Counted from the first letter of the stretch, positions 8,476 through 17,393 are shown. The stretch: 32,858 nucleotides of DNA from Nocardiopsis listeri (GCF_020741345.1 NZ_DYZD01000044.1:1-32858), one strand, 5' to 3'. Notes: generated by a model not told the origin, from the letters alone. Numbers and translations are program-made.

Positions 8476-9825
8476 GTGAGCATCTCGGAGAAGCCGATGG
8501 CCCCCGAGGAGAATCCGCCCGGGCAGCGACGACGTTCCTGGCCGGTCTTCCAACAGCCCCGCGGGCTGGTCGTCTACCTCGTACTGCTGGTGACCGCCGC
8601 ACTGTTCCTGATCGGCGTGGCCGTCGCCCAGACGACCATCACGAGCTTCGACGTCGTACTCTTCATCGCCCTCGTCCTGTGCGCGCTGGTGTGCCTGGAG
8701 GCGATACGTCGTATCGGTGTGCCCGAAGGGCTGAGTCGCGATCTGTTGGGCGCCTGGTGGCTCCCCGCGATGCTCTTGCTGCCACCCCTGTACTCCCTGC
8801 TCATCCCCATCCCGGTCTTCCTGCTCCAACGCCGCAAACGACGTGCCATGTTGCACCGCCAGATGTTCAACACGGCCTCGGTGGGCGTCTCCGGGTTCGT
8901 GGCCTCGCTGCTCTGGCACGGGGCGCAGAGCGGACCGGTCGCAGGGCTCGGGGGATCCGCCACCGCGCACGCCACCCTCGCCAGTGTCAACGGTGTCTTC
9001 CTCGCCCTGTTGTGCTGTGTCGTCTTCACCCTCTTCAACACGGCGCTGGTGTTCCTGGCGGCCCGGCTCAGCCCCGACGGCGGGACGCCGAGCATGTGGG
9101 ACCGCGAGGCGTTCCTGGTGGACTGCGTCGAATTATGTGTCGGCGTCACCGTCGCCATCTTGGCCCAACTCTCCCTGTTCCTCCTGATCATCGCCGTCCC
9201 GCCGGTCCTGTTGCTGCAGCGGAGCCTCGTCTACCAGCAGTTGCAGACCGCGGCGCGGACCGACCCCAAGACCGGGCTGCTCAACGCACCCACCTGGGAG
9301 CGGGAAGCGGCGAGTCAGATCGCACGGGCACGGGAGTCCCGAGGCCGGGCCGCGGTGCTGATCGTCGACATCGACCACTTCAAACGGGTCAACGACACCT
9401 ACGGACACCTGTTCGGCGACCAGGTCCTGCTGGGTGTGGCCACCACGATCTCCCAGCAGTTGAGGGAGTCGGACCTGCTGGGCCGGTTCGGCGGTGAGGA
9501 GTTCGTCGTCCTGCTGCCGGGCTCCGACGTCACCGAGGCCTGGCAGGCGGCGGAGCGGCTGCGTTCCCAGGTCGGTCGGATGGAGATCACGGTGGACGAG
9601 GTCCCGGTCTCGATCACCATCTCGATCGGTGTGGCGGTGGTCGGTGACCACGGGGACGACCTCGTCGAGTTGCTCACCGCCGCTGACCTGGCGTTGTACC
9701 GGGCCAAGGAGACCGGCCGCGACCGCGTGTGCCTGCCCGCGGGACGGCCCGAGGTGAGCAGCCGGATACCCGTACCGCGCGAGGGCGGTATCCACGATGG
9801 CGGAAGTGCCGAGAACCGGTCCTGA
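8476..9825 (+). CDS. Membrane diguanylate cyclase (GGDEF domain)
   Basis: This 449-aa enzyme is predicted to make c-di-GMP from two GTP. The N-terminal half holds about six hydrophobic segments (roughly residues 30-51, 57-77, 92-115, 132-147, 165-188 and 205-235), which could sense a membrane or small-molecule signal. The C-terminal GGDEF domain (about 250-420) has the metal-binding VDIDHFKRVND and the active-site GGEEF at 339-343, so catalysis should be intact. An RxxD I-site (RESD, 330-333) sits exactly five residues before GGEEF, predicting product inhibition. There is no EAL domain. The start GTG 8476 has GGGAGG 8 nt upstream; an in-frame GTG at 8389 would add 29 Arg/Gly-rich residues and has no better site. 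A BldD-box-like palindrome lies upstream, suggesting a c-di-GMP/BldD loop. Confidence 0.88.
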   Translation: MSISEKPMAPEENPPGQRRRSWPVFQQPRGLVVYLVLLVTAALFLIGVAVAQTTITSFDVVLFIALVLCALVCLEAIRRIGVPEGLSRDLLGAWWLPAMLLLPPLYSLLIPIPVFLLQRRKRRAMLHRQMFNTASVGVSGFVASLLWHGAQSGPVAGLGGSATAHATLASVNGVFLALLCCVVFTLFNTALVFLAARLSPDGGTPSMWDREAFLVDCVELCVGVTVAILAQLSLFLLIIAVPPVLLLQRSLVYQQLQTAARTDPKTGLLNAPTWEREAASQIARARESRGRAAVLIVDIDHFKRVNDTYGHLFGDQVLLGVATTISQQLRESDLLGRFGGEEFVVLLPGSDVTEAWQAAERLRSQVGRMEITVDEVPVSITISIGVAVVGDHGDDLVELLTAADLALYRAKETGRDRVCLPAGRPEVSSRIPVPREGGIHDGGSAENRS

Positions 9826-9835
9826 CCTGCCAAGA

Positions 9836-9872
9836 CCTCCGAGCCGGTGTGAGTTTTCCACAGGCTCGGAGG
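9836..9872 (+). terminator. Hairpin terminator after the diguanylate cyclase
   Basis: A perfect 10-bp stem (CCTCCGAGCC / GGCTCGGAGG) with a 17-nt loop starts 10 nt after the stop. The GGAGGA in its right arm looks like a ribosome site but is too far from the next plausible starts. Confidence 0.6.
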
Positions 9873-9914
9873 ACGCCGCTTGCCGCGTGGGCCTCGGTGA
9901 CCGAACGTGAGTAC

Positions 9915-11117
9915 ATGCCCTGTGATCAGCATGGACCCGACGACGGCGCATCCTCCCGACACGATCACGCCCGCCCCGATGCGCGGGCCGTTCCCCCACC
10001 CCGCTCCGCGACCCCGACCACCCATCTGGCCGATCCGCGGGGCTTCCTGGCGGCACTGCCCACCATGGCGCGGCGTTCGGTGCGGGACTCCGTGCTGGTC
10101 CTGGTCGTCGACCGGGGCGATCCACGCGGGTTGCTGCACGGCACCCTCGACCGGTTGGACCACGTCCTGACGGCCGCGCGCAGCGGTGCGGTGGCCGTCC
10201 GGGCGGCGCTGGAGTTGTCCGGTGGAGCGGCCCTGTTGGCCGGGTTCGGGCCACCCGAACGAGTGGACCCGCATGCCGGGTCGTTCCTGGCCGAGGCCGC
10301 CGCGGCGGGTCTGCCGGTCCTGGCCGCCTACCGGGCGACGGGGGATCGGTTCTGGTCCTACCTGTGCGAGGGCGAGGGCTGTTGTCCCGCCGAGGGGTCG
10401 CCCTTCGATCCGCAGGCCCGTGCCACCCTGTGGAAACCTCCGGGCCTGGTCGCCGAACAACGACCCGGGCCACCGCGACGGATCGACCGTCAAACCGTGA
10501 AGCCGCCCGAGGAGGTGGAACCGGAGAAGACGGATCCGGTCCGGGTCAGGGCGCTGTTGGAGCCCGTGGTGGGCGAGCAGAGGGAGGCCGTCGCCGAGGC
10601 CGCGGCGCTCCTGGAGGCCCGGTTGCGCGCGGAACGCGGTCGTGACGCCTCACGGAGTCGGATCCGGCGGGTGCGGTCGGTGGTGCGCAGGGAGACGAGC
10701 GAACGGGTCCGCGCCCCCTACTCCTTGGCGATGCTCGGCGTCGCCGTCCTCGATCTGCGGGTCCGCGACGCCGTATGGGCCCGCATCACCCCTGAGGAGG
10801 CCCCGCTCCACCGGCGGCTGTGGTCCCGGGTGACCAGGCACGTCCCGGACCGACACCGGGCAGGCCCGGCCTCCCTGTTGGCCGTGGCCGCCTGGCAGAC
10901 CGGTGACACGGCCCTGGCCCGGGCGGCGGTTCAAAGCGCCCTGGCTGCGCGACCCGGATACGCGATGGCGGTGTTGATGGAACGGGCGCTGGGATGGGGA
11001 CTGTCGGCCGAACGCTGGACCCGGCACATGGCCGAGCACGCGGGCCGGTTCGAACTCGAAGGAGGGCCCGGGGAGGGGACGGAACCCGGTCCGGATCGGG
11101 CCCCACCACCACGTTGA
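9915..11117 (+). CDS. DUF4192 family protein
   Basis: This protein of about 400 aa matches the actinobacterial DUF4192 family. Supporting stretches are LADPRGFLAALPTM near the N-terminus, DSVLVLVVDRGDPRG, and the Cys-bearing segment WSYLCEGEGCCPAEGSPFD. A middle charged region (PPEEVEPEKTDPVRVR) is followed by a helical C-terminal half in which LLAVAAWQTGDTALARAAV and ARPGYAMAVLMERAL resemble TPR-like helix pairs. No enzymatic role is established for this family and none is proposed. The start is uncertain: ATG 9915 is chosen because the family core begins about 40 residues later; GTG 9897 is also in frame. Neither has a good ribosome binding site. It stands alone between a terminator and the ettA promoter. 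Confidence 0.75.
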   Translation: MPCDQHGPDDGASSRHDHARPDARAVPPPRSATPTTHLADPRGFLAALPTMARRSVRDSVLVLVVDRGDPRGLLHGTLDRLDHVLTAARSGAVAVRAALELSGGAALLAGFGPPERVDPHAGSFLAEAAAAGLPVLAAYRATGDRFWSYLCEGEGCCPAEGSPFDPQARATLWKPPGLVAEQRPGPPRRIDRQTVKPPEEVEPEKTDPVRVRALLEPVVGEQREAVAEAAALLEARLRAERGRDASRSRIRRVRSVVRRETSERVRAPYSLAMLGVAVLDLRVRDAVWARITPEEAPLHRRLWSRVTRHVPDRHRAGPASLLAVAAWQTGDTALARAAVQSALAARPGYAMAVLMERALGWGLSAERWTRHMAEHAGRFELEGGPGEGTEPGPDRAPPPR

Positions 11118-11205
11118 CCCCGTGGCCGCGTCCGGCGCCGGCCGGGTGTGGGCACGTGTTCCGCGCTCCGAGACGGAAGTGGCGGGGGCACGGTCCGACA
11201 CGGCC

Positions 11206-11211
11206 TAGGCT
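11206..11211 (+). promoter_or_regulatory. -10 element for leaderless ettA
   Basis: TAGGCT ends 6 nt before ATG 11218. This matches TANNNT at the spacing expected if the mRNA begins at the A of the start codon. The intervening GGAGG is only 1 nt from ATG, too close to serve as a ribosome site. Confidence 0.45.
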
Positions 11212-11217
11212 GGAGGC

Positions 11218-12882
11218 ATGCCGGAGTACATCTACACCATGCAAAACGTGCGCAAGGCGCACGGCGACAAGGTCGTCCTGGACAACGTTTCGGGTTCGTT
11301 CCTGCCCGGAGCCAAGATCGGCGTCGTGGGCCCCAATGGCGCGGGTAAGTCGACGCTGCTGAAGATCATGGCCGGCATCGAGCAGCCGTCCAACGGCGAG
11401 GCGCGACTCATGCCCGGATTCACCGTGGGCCTGCTCGCCCAGGAGCCGCACCTGGACGAGTCCAAGTCCGTCCTTGAGAACGTCGAGGACGGCGTCGCCG
11501 AGACCAAGGCGATGCTGAACCGCTTCAACGAGATCGCCGAGCAGATGGCGACGGACTATTCCGACGACCTGCTCGAGGAGATGGGCAAGCTCCAGGAGCA
11601 GCTCGACCACCGCAACGCCTGGGACCTGGACAGCCAGCTCGAACAGGCGATGGACGCGCTGCGCTGCCCGCCCGGGGACGCCGACGTCACCCAGCTCTCC
11701 GGTGGTGAGAAGCGCCGGGTCGCCCTGTGCAAGATCCTGCTCGAGGCCCCCGACCTTCTGCTTCTCGACGAGCCCACCAACCACCTGGACGCCGAGAGCG
11801 TGAACTGGCTGGAGCAGCACCTGGCCAACTACGCCGGCACCATCATCGCGATCACTCACGACAGGTACTTCCTGGACCACGTCGCCACCTGGATCCTGGA
11901 GCTGGACCGTGGTCAGTTCTACCCCTATGAGGGCAACTACACCACCTACCTGGAGACCAAGCAGGCCCGCCTGAAGGTCGAGGGGCAAAAGGACGCCAAG
12001 AAGTCCCGGCGCCTCAAGGAGGAGTTGGAGTGGGTCCGCTCCAACGCCAAGGCCCGCCAGACCAAGAGCAAGTCCCGTCTGGCCCGCTACGAGGAGATGG
12101 CCGCCGAGGCCGACAAGACCCGCAAGCTGGACTTCGAGGAGATCCAGATCCCTCCGGGTCCGCGCCTGGGCAACACCGTGGTCGAGGTCAAGAACCTCAC
12201 CAAGGGCTTCGACGACCGTGTCCTGATCGAGGACCTCAGCTTCTCGCTGCCGCCCAACGGCATCGTCGGCATCATCGGCCCCAACGGTGTCGGTAAGACC
12301 ACCCTGTTCAAGATGATCGTGGGCGAGGAGACCCCCGACGAGGGCAAGATCACCGTCGGTGACACCGTCGAGATCTCCTACGTCGACCAGTACCGGGGTC
12401 GGATCGACGACACCAAGAACGTCTGGGAGACGATCTCCGACGGCGAGACCTTCATCCAGGTCGGCAAGGTCGAGATCCCCAGCCGCGCCTACGTGGCCGC
12501 CTTCGGCTTCAAGGGCTCCGACCAGCAAAAGCCCTCCGGTGTGCTCTCGGGTGGTGAGCGCAACCGGGTCAACCTGGCGCTCACCCTCAAGCAGGGGGGC
12601 AACCTGCTGCTCCTGGACGAGCCCACCAACGACCTGGACGTGGAGACCCTCGGGTCGCTGGAGAACGCCATCCTGGACTTCCCGGGCTGCGCCGTGATCA
12701 CCTCCCACGACCGCTGGTTCCTGGACCGCGTCGCCACCCACATCCTCGCTTGGGAGGGTGGCGCCAACTGGTTCTGGTTCGAGGGCAACTTCGAGTCCTA
12801 CGAGAAGAACAAGATCGAGCGCTTGGGCCCGGAGGCCGCGCGCCCGCACGCGGTCACCCACCGCAAGCTCACCCGCGACTGA
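11218..12882 (+). CDS. ettA: EttA, ABC-F energy-dependent translational throttle ATPase
   Basis: This 554-aa soluble protein has two ABC ATPase domains and no membrane part, almost the length of E. coli EttA. ABC1: Walker [10 protein letters not shown] from about residue 38, signature LSGGEKRR, Walker [12 protein letters not shown]. The Arg/Lys-rich inter-domain linker (about 245-300, with [21 protein letters not shown]) is typical of ABC-F proteins. ABC2: Walker [10 protein letters not shown] from about 354, signature LSGGERNR, Walker [12 protein letters not shown]. The 'arm' insertion in ABC1 is present (about 90-140). EttA binds the ribosomal E site and gates the first elongation cycle according to ATP/ADP. 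Its single-gene layout with a strong downstream hairpin indicates an independent unit. Confidence 0.95.
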   Translation: MPEYIYTMQNVRKAHGDKVVLDNVSGSFLPGAKIGVVGPNGAGKSTLLKIMAGIEQPSNGEARLMPGFTVGLLAQEPHLDESKSVLENVEDGVAETKAMLNRFNEIAEQMATDYSDDLLEEMGKLQEQLDHRNAWDLDSQLEQAMDALRCPPGDADVTQLSGGEKRRVALCKILLEAPDLLLLDEPTNHLDAESVNWLEQHLANYAGTIIAITHDRYFLDHVATWILELDRGQFYPYEGNYTTYLETKQARLKVEGQKDAKKSRRLKEELEWVRSNAKARQTKSKSRLARYEEMAAEADKTRKLDFEEIQIPPGPRLGNTVVEVKNLTKGFDDRVLIEDLSFSLPPNGIVGIIGPNGVGKTTLFKMIVGEETPDEGKITVGDTVEISYVDQYRGRIDDTKNVWETISDGETFIQVGKVEIPSRAYVAAFGFKGSDQQKPSGVLSGGERNRVNLALTLKQGGNLLLLDEPTNDLDVETLGSLENAILDFPGCAVITSHDRWFLDRVATHILAWEGGANWFWFEGNFESYEKNKIERLGPEAARPHAVTHRKLTRD

Positions 12883-12893
12883 TCGCGGTGGTC

Positions 12894-12947
12894 GACGACG
12901 AGGGCCCCGCCATCCGGAACCGTCCGGTCGGCGGGGCCCTCGTCGTC
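12894..12947 (+). terminator. Strong terminator after ettA
   Basis: A perfect 18-bp stem (left arm 12894-12911, right arm 12930-12947) encloses a smaller CCGGA/TCCGG hairpin in its loop (12914-12918 and 12923-12927). It starts 11 nt after the ettA stop. There is no U-tract. It is the longest perfect stem I found in the window. Confidence 0.75.
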
Positions 12948-13074
12948 CCCGGTCGAGGTCGGAACCCGGCTGGTTCCACGGTCTCGTCACGAGGAACCTC
13001 GGCCCTTGCGACGAGGTGACCTGTGGGGTCGTCCCCCGGGTCCTGGGGCCCGGGGGGAGTCGGCGAACGTCGCA

Positions 13075-13080
13075 TACCCT
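13075..13080 (+). promoter_or_regulatory. -10 element for leaderless globin gene
   Basis: TACCCT ends 4 nt before ATG 13085 and 7 nt before ATG 13088. The 7-nt spacing favours 13088 as a leaderless start. No ribosome binding site is present. Confidence 0.45.
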
Positions 13081-13087
13081 GGTGATG

Positions 13088-13642
13088 ATGAGTTCCGCGC
13101 GTGATGACCACCAGGGCGCGGGCGAAGAGCCCGCGCAGATGACGTTCTACGAGGCCGTTGGCGGCGAGGACACCTTCGTCCGCCTGGTCCGTCGTTTCTA
13201 CGAGGAAGTGGCCGAGGACCCCGAACTTCGGCCCATGTACCCGGAGGAGGACCTCGGCCCCGCCGAGGAGCGCCTCCGACTGTTCTTCATCCAGTACTGG
13301 GGCGGGCCCCGTACCTACAACGAGAGGCGCGGACATCCCCGTCTGCGCATGCGCCACGTTCCGTTCCGCATCGGCGCCGCCGAGCGGGACATCTGGCTCA
13401 AGCACATGCGTGTGGCCATGGACTCCCTGGAGCTGCCCGAGGCTCTGGACCGTCGGATGTGGGAGTACATGGTCATGGCCGCGCACAGCATGGTCAACGT
13501 CGCGGAGGAGGCCACGCCGCCGCCGGCGGCGGCCCGACCCACCTCGATGACCATCGGCAGTGACGGTCAGGCCCGAGAGGAGGCCCGCCGCGACGACGGC
13601 GACGACGATGGTGAGGCCATCACCATCTCCTTGAAGCGGTGA
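13088..13642 (+). CDS. glbO: Group II truncated haemoglobin (GlbO-like)
   Basis: This 184-aa haem protein has its globin core at about residues 18-140. It begins MTFYEAVGG and includes [29 protein letters not shown], the proximal-His segment MRHVPFRIG (His90) and RDIWLKHM, whose Trp corresponds to the G8 Trp of group II/TrHbO proteins. It ends in MAAHSMVN. The motif spacing parallels Mycobacterium tuberculosis GlbO, which binds O2 tightly and is linked to membrane respiration and redox protection. A C-terminal extension of about 45 residues (Pro/Ala then Asp/Arg-rich) is not part of the fold. ATG 13085 immediately upstream is an alternative start. The gene converges on the thioesterase gene with only 9 bp between stops. 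Confidence 0.9.
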   Translation: MSSARDDHQGAGEEPAQMTFYEAVGGEDTFVRLVRRFYEEVAEDPELRPMYPEEDLGPAEERLRLFFIQYWGGPRTYNERRGHPRLRMRHVPFRIGAAERDIWLKHMRVAMDSLELPEALDRRMWEYMVMAAHSMVNVAEEATPPPAAARPTSMTIGSDGQAREEARRDDGDDDGEAITISLKR

Positions 13643-13651
13643 CCGGTCCGT

Positions 13652-14083
13652 TCAGGAGTATTCGGCGAGCAGGGCGCGCTCGGTGTCGTTCAGACGCCGA
13701 GCGCTCTGCGTCGGTACGTCGAAACCGACCAGGACGGTCCTGGCCCGCAGGTAGACCTTCTCGTCGTCGAGGATCTCGTAGGCCAGGGTGCAGCTGGCGT
13801 TGCGCACCTCGGTGACCCACAGTTCCACGCGCACCGGCTCACGGCGGGGCAGCAACGGGGCGAGGTAGTCGGCCTCCTGCCGGGCCACCACCATGGCGCC
13901 GAAACCCTCGCCGCCGGCGACCCCTCCGTAGTTGAGGAACGAGACCCGGGCGTCCTCCAGGTAGGTCAGCATCCGCACGTTGTTGACGTGCTGCTGCGGG
14001 TCCAGGTCGGCGTAGCGCACCTGCTGGTGGTGCACGTGCCGCTTGGGTGCGGTGATGGCGACCTCGTCCTGGGTCTGGGTCAC
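13652..14083 (-). CDS. Acyl-CoA thioesterase, hot-dog fold (4HBT)
   Basis: This 143-aa protein has a single hot-dog domain. VRYADLDPQQHVNNVRMLTYLEDARVSF carries the catalytic Asp and the following helix of the YbgC/FadM-like 4HBT group. The C-terminal strands (VRVELWVTEVRNASCTLAYEIL, ARTVLVGFD) complete the fold. It probably hydrolyses an acyl-CoA thioester; the substrate cannot be told. GTG at 14083 is chosen because AGAGGA lies 8 nt upstream and the family motif begins about 20 residues in. The frame is open further upstream but that stretch is not family sequence. A hairpin separates it from the prolyl oligopeptidase gene upstream on the same strand. Confidence 0.88.
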   Translation of the reverse strand: MTQTQDEVAITAPKRHVHHQQVRYADLDPQQHVNNVRMLTYLEDARVSFLNYGGVAGGEGFGAMVVARQEADYLAPLLPRREPVRVELWVTEVRNASCTLAYEILDDEKVYLRARTVLVGFDVPTQSARRLNDTERALLAEYS

Positions 14084-14196
14084 GTCCGTGGTCCTCTCCC
14101 TGGGGTGCCCCCGAGGACGGGGGCCGTGCGCGGGCGTTGCCCGGCGCGGCGCGCACGGGGACAGCCATCCGGCCATTCTCCCAAAGGGGGAGGCCA

Positions 14197-14239
14197 CGGG
14201 GCCCGGGTGAGCTTGTGTCCTTGCTCTCCCCAGGCCCCG
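14197..14239 (-). terminator. Hairpin terminator after the prolyl oligopeptidase
   Basis: An interrupted stem pairs CGGGGCC (14197-14203) with GGCCCCG (14233-14239), GGG with CCC, and GAGC with GCTC, around a 10-nt loop. It begins about 20 nt beyond the peptidase stop on the minus strand. Confidence 0.5.
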
Positions 14240-14258
14240 AACAACGCGATGACCGGAC

Positions 14259-16355
14259 CTACCGGCCCACTTCCAGCCCCAGGTGGTGGGCGAGGAAGGC
14301 CAACTGGTCGGCACTGAGCGCCACGCTCCGGCTCACCGAGCGGGAGCTGTGCCCGACCTGCGCCTCGGCGCGCAGCAACACCGGACGTTCCCGGATCGGG
14401 GCCGACGTGGCGTGCTGCAGGGCCGCGCACAGTTTGCGGGCGTGCAGCGGGTCGACCCGGGTGTCGTTGTCGAACACCGTGAACAGGATCGCCGGGTACC
14501 GGGTGCCCTCGCGCACGTTGTGGTAAGGCGAGTAACCCAACAGCCAGCCCAGTTGTTCGGCGTCGTCGGCGGTGCCGTACTCGACGTTCCACAGCTGTCC
14601 CAGGCCGAAGCGTTCGTAGCGCACCATGTCCAGCAGGGGCGCCGAGCACACGGCCGCGCGGAACAGGTCCGGTCGCTGGGTCACCATCGTGCCCACGAGC
14701 AGGCCGCCGTTGCTGCCGCCCATCACGGCCAACCGGTCGCGGTCGGTGACTCCGGTGTCGATGAGGTGCTCCGCGGCCGCGGCGCAGTCGTCGAACACGT
14801 TCTGCTTGTTGGCGAGCATGCCGCCGCGGTGCCAGGCCTCGCCCTCCTCCAGGCCACCGCGCAGGTTGGCGACCGCGTACACGCCACCGGCCCGCACCCA
14901 CGACAGGATCGCCGCGGAGTAGGCGGGGGTCAGCGAGATCTGGAAGCCCCCGTAGCCGTACAGGATGGTCGGCCGAGGACCGTCCGCCGCCTCGGGCGGG
15001 GACACCACCAGCATCCGCACCGTGGTGCCGTCCTTGGAGGTGAACGCGACCTGTTCGGTGCGCACCCGCGGCACGTCGATGTCACCGGGAGCGCGTTCCC
15101 ACAGTTCCACCGCACCGGTGCGGGCGTCGTAGTGGTACACCGACGACGGGTGGGTGTTGTCGGTGTAGCCGAACCACGCCTCGTGGCCGCCCTCGGGGCG
15201 GGAGGTGAGACCGGCGAGACTGCCCAGGCCCGGTACGGGCACCGAACCCAGGGGGGTGCCGTCGGCCGGGTCGTGCCGGGTGATCTCGCTGATCGCGTGC
15301 CGACTCCAGGTGGCGAGGAGTTCGGGCGAGTCGAGCCCGTCCCCGTCCAGGAGGGCGAAACCGTCCAGGACGGCCTCGGGGTCCTCGGCGACCAGCGTGG
15401 TCCAGTTCTCGTAGCCCGGGTCGGCGGGGTCGACGACGCACAGGCGCCCACGCGGGGCGTCACGGTCGGTGAGCAGGTACAGACGCCCGTCCCGACCCAC
15501 ATGGGGGCTCAGATCGGCGTCCACGCCCTCCTGGACGGTGAGCAGGCGCGGGTTCTCCAGCGGGCTCGTGTTCAGGTCGGCGACCCAGGCCTCGGTGGCG
15601 GACGAGGTGCCTCGCACCGAGGTCAGGGTCAGCCAGCGCCCGTCCCGGCTGAGGGAGACGCCGAAGTAGTCGGTCTTGTCCCGGCCCTCACCGAAGACGA
15701 TGGGGTCGTCCTCCGCCGGGGTGCCCAGACGGTGCAGGTAGACGCGGCGGTGGTAGGCCTCCTCACCGTCGGGGACACGCTCCTCGGGCAGCCGGCGCAC
15801 GTAGTAGAACGCCGAGCCGTCGGGCAGCCACGCCACCGGGCTGTACCGGGTGCGGGGGATGGGGACGTCGACGGGTTCGCCTGTGTCCACGTCCATGATC
15901 CGCAGCAGCGACTCCTCGTCACCGCCCTCGGAGAGCTGGTAGGAGAGCAATCGGCCGTCCGGAGAGGGCCGCCAGGAGTCCAGGGTGGTCAATCCGGAGG
16001 GGTCCATGGCCCCGGGGTCGATGAGCGTACGTTCGGGCCCGTCCCCGTCGCGCACGTACAGCACCGCGTGCTCCTGGCCGGGGTCGCGTCGTACGCTGAA
16101 ACGGCGGTCGCCCCGCCACAGTGGTACACCGACGCCACCGGCCCCCATGAGGGAGCGCAGCCGTTCCGCGAACACCTCACGGGCGTCGTGATCGACGCCG
16201 ATCCGTTGGTACAGGGCGTCCTGTGCCGAGGCCCACTCCTTGGTGGAGGCGGCGTCGGCGTCCTCCAACCACCGGTAGGGGTCGTGGACCGTGTGTCCGT
16301 GCAGGTTCTCTTCGATGTCCAGCCGTTCGGCCGGGGGATAGCGGAGTTCGCGCAT
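14259..16355 (-). CDS. Prolyl oligopeptidase family serine peptidase (S9A)
   Basis: This 698-aa protein fits S9A prolyl oligopeptidase, which cleaves short peptides after Pro. The N-terminus (YPPAERLDI, HDPYRWLED) is typical of the family. A seven-bladed propeller region (about 75-410) follows, with blade strands such as SPDGRLLSYQLSEGG and SRDGRWLTLTSVRG. The alpha/beta hydrolase domain is C-terminal, with nucleophile Ser548 in GGSNGG, Asp631 in NDTRVDPLHARK and His669 in VGHSSR, so the triad appears complete. No signal peptide is visible, so a cytoplasmic role is likely. The ATG is placed by family alignment and by a -10 element 7 nt upstream. It is transcribed divergently from the HNH gene pair. 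Confidence 0.92.
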   Translation of the reverse strand: MRELRYPPAERLDIEENLHGHTVHDPYRWLEDADAASTKEWASAQDALYQRIGVDHDAREVFAERLRSLMGAGGVGVPLWRGDRRFSVRRDPGQEHAVLYVRDGDGPERTLIDPGAMDPSGLTTLDSWRPSPDGRLLSYQLSEGGDEESLLRIMDVDTGEPVDVPIPRTRYSPVAWLPDGSAFYYVRRLPEERVPDGEEAYHRRVYLHRLGTPAEDDPIVFGEGRDKTDYFGVSLSRDGRWLTLTSVRGTSSATEAWVADLNTSPLENPRLLTVQEGVDADLSPHVGRDGRLYLLTDRDAPRGRLCVVDPADPGYENWTTLVAEDPEAVLDGFALLDGDGLDSPELLATWSRHAISEITRHDPADGTPLGSVPVPGLGSLAGLTSRPEGGHEAWFGYTDNTHPSSVYHYDARTGAVELWERAPGDIDVPRVRTEQVAFTSKDGTTVRMLVVSPPEAADGPRPTILYGYGGFQISLTPAYSAAILSWVRAGGVYAVANLRGGLEEGEAWHRGGMLANKQNVFDDCAAAAEHLIDTGVTDRDRLAVMGGSNGGLLVGTMVTQRPDLFRAAVCSAPLLDMVRYERFGLGQLWNVEYGTADDAEQLGWLLGYSPYHNVREGTRYPAILFTVFDNDTRVDPLHARKLCAALQHATSAPIRERPVLLRAEAQVGHSSRSVSRSVALSADQLAFLAHHLGLEVGR

Positions 16356-16362
16356 GCTTTGC

Positions 16363-16368
16363 ACCCTA
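16363..16368 (-). promoter_or_regulatory. -10 element for leaderless prolyl oligopeptidase gene
   Basis: On the minus strand TAGGGT ends 7 nt before the ATG at 16355. No ribosome binding site intervenes. Confidence 0.45.
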
Positions 16369-16563
16369 TCCACCCATATCTCACCCTGCGTGTTCGGCGC
16401 GGCGTCACTATGGAACTCACTGTGCCGGCCGCACAATGGGTTCGAGAAAGCGACAACAGACGTTTTCTGGGCAGCCCAACGTAAATTGGGGTGGCGCTGG
16501 AGTGCTTCCACCAAGCAGACTGAATGCGGGACGCAACTCGGCGGGAACCACCGGGAGGTCCGT

Positions 16564-16686
16564 GTGGCAAGGCGTAAGAAGACACCGATCCTGGGATCGG
16601 TGCACAGGGAGGTCTCCTGGCTGGCCGAACGGCTGGCCGGGGAAGAGACACGGCGGTCGTTCGCGACGGCCGAGGTGACGCGATGA
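16564..16686 (+). CDS. Small basic protein coupled to the HNH endonuclease
   Basis: This is a 40-codon ORF starting at GTG (MARRKKTPILGSVHREVSWL...). GGGAGG lies 5 nt upstream, codons favour G/C at third positions, and its stop overlaps the start of the HNH gene (ATGA), so coupled translation is likely. The protein has a basic N-terminus (ARRKK) and a predicted amphipathic helix (HREVSWLAERLAGEETRRSFA). I do not recognise the family. The frame is open back to 16354, but that upstream part has poor composition and lies in the divergent promoter region. It could also be a leader peptide that sets HNH translation. Confidence 0.5.
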   Translation: MARRKKTPILGSVHREVSWLAERLAGEETRRSFATAEVTR

Positions 16687-17234
16687 GCGGCCGGCGCAGC
16701 AAGGAGGGCGGTCCAGGCACCGCCCGACGCCACGTGCTGCTGCTCAACGCCAGTTTTGAACCACTGACGACACTTCCACTGCGCAGGGCGATTCTGCTCG
16801 TGCTCCGAGAGAAGGCGGATGTCGTGCACGAGGACGGCACCGGAGCGGTGCTGCACTCGGCGACGCGAGCCTACGATGTGCCGTCCGTGATCAGGCTGCG
16901 GCGTTACATCAGTGTTCCGTACAGCCGTAGGGTGCCGCTCACCCGTGTCGCACTGATGCGGCGGGACCGGCACACGTGCGGGTACTGCGGAAAGAAGGCC
17001 GAGACGATCGACCACGTCATCCCACGCAGCCGCGGTGGCGCGCACGTATGGGAGAACGTCGTGGCGGCCTGCAAGCCGTGCAACCACCGCAAGGCGGACA
17101 AGTTCCTCGACGAGATCGGTTGGGAACTGCACATCACCCCCAAGGTGCCCAAGGGTCCCCACTGGCGGTTGATCAACGGCGACCTGCACGGTGACCCACA
17201 GTGGGAGCCGTACATGGCGCACCTGGCCGCCTGA
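16683..17234 (+). CDS. HNH endonuclease
   Basis: This 183-aa protein has a C-terminal HNH domain (about 98-150). A Cys pair (CGYC) is followed by TIDHVIPRSRGGAHVWENVVAACKPCNHRKAD, which holds the DH catalytic pair, the Asn and the second zinc Cys pair (CKPC). The N-terminal half (VLLLNASFEPLTTLPLRRAILLVLREKADVV) is a conserved lead-in seen in a widespread bacterial HNH family. These enzymes are predicted metal-dependent nicking or cleaving nucleases; the cellular role of this group is not defined. No methyltransferase, integrase or toxin partner is adjacent, so a restriction role is not supported. Translation is probably coupled to the 40-codon ORF upstream. Confidence 0.88.
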   Translation: MSGRRSKEGGPGTARRHVLLLNASFEPLTTLPLRRAILLVLREKADVVHEDGTGAVLHSATRAYDVPSVIRLRRYISVPYSRRVPLTRVALMRRDRHTCGYCGKKAETIDHVIPRSRGGAHVWENVVAACKPCNHRKADKFLDEIGWELHITPKVPKGPHWRLINGDLHGDPQWEPYMAHLAA

Positions 17235-17284
17235 CGCGGCCTGTGAGGGTCGGAGTACCGGGCGTCCCAAGACCCGGCCCCTCA

Positions 17285-17326
17285 GGTGCCCCCGGGAGTC
17301 GAATCCCCTTCGACCCCGGGGGCGCC
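17285..17326 (+). terminator. Hairpin terminator after the HNH gene
   Basis: A 12-bp outer stem (GGTGCCCCCGGG / CCCGGGGGCGCC, one G-U) continues after a 1-nt bulge as GTCGA/TCGAC, with a 7-nt loop. It starts 50 nt after the HNH stop. Confidence 0.65.
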
Positions 17327-17381
17327 TCCTTGCCCGGAGGTTCGGGCCCGTCGAACCCTTCGCGTGCGGTGGGCGGCGTCC

Positions 17382-17387
17382 TATTCT
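17382..17387 (+). promoter_or_regulatory. -10 element for leaderless zinc-ribbon gene
   Basis: TATTCT ends 6 nt before ATG 17394, with G-rich spacing and no usable ribosome site distance. TTCGCG lies about 17 bp upstream as a weak -35. Confidence 0.5.
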
Positions 17388-17393
17388 GGGGGC

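Noticed and set aside
10786-12990. 734-aa minus-strand frame opposite ettA
   Set aside because: Antisense shadow of a highly biased plus-strand gene; Val/Gly/Leu-repetitive composition and no motifs.
16354-16563. Longer 110-aa version of the small ORF before the HNH gene
   Set aside because: The upstream part is low in third-position GC, lies over the divergent promoter of the peptidase gene and lacks a ribosome site.
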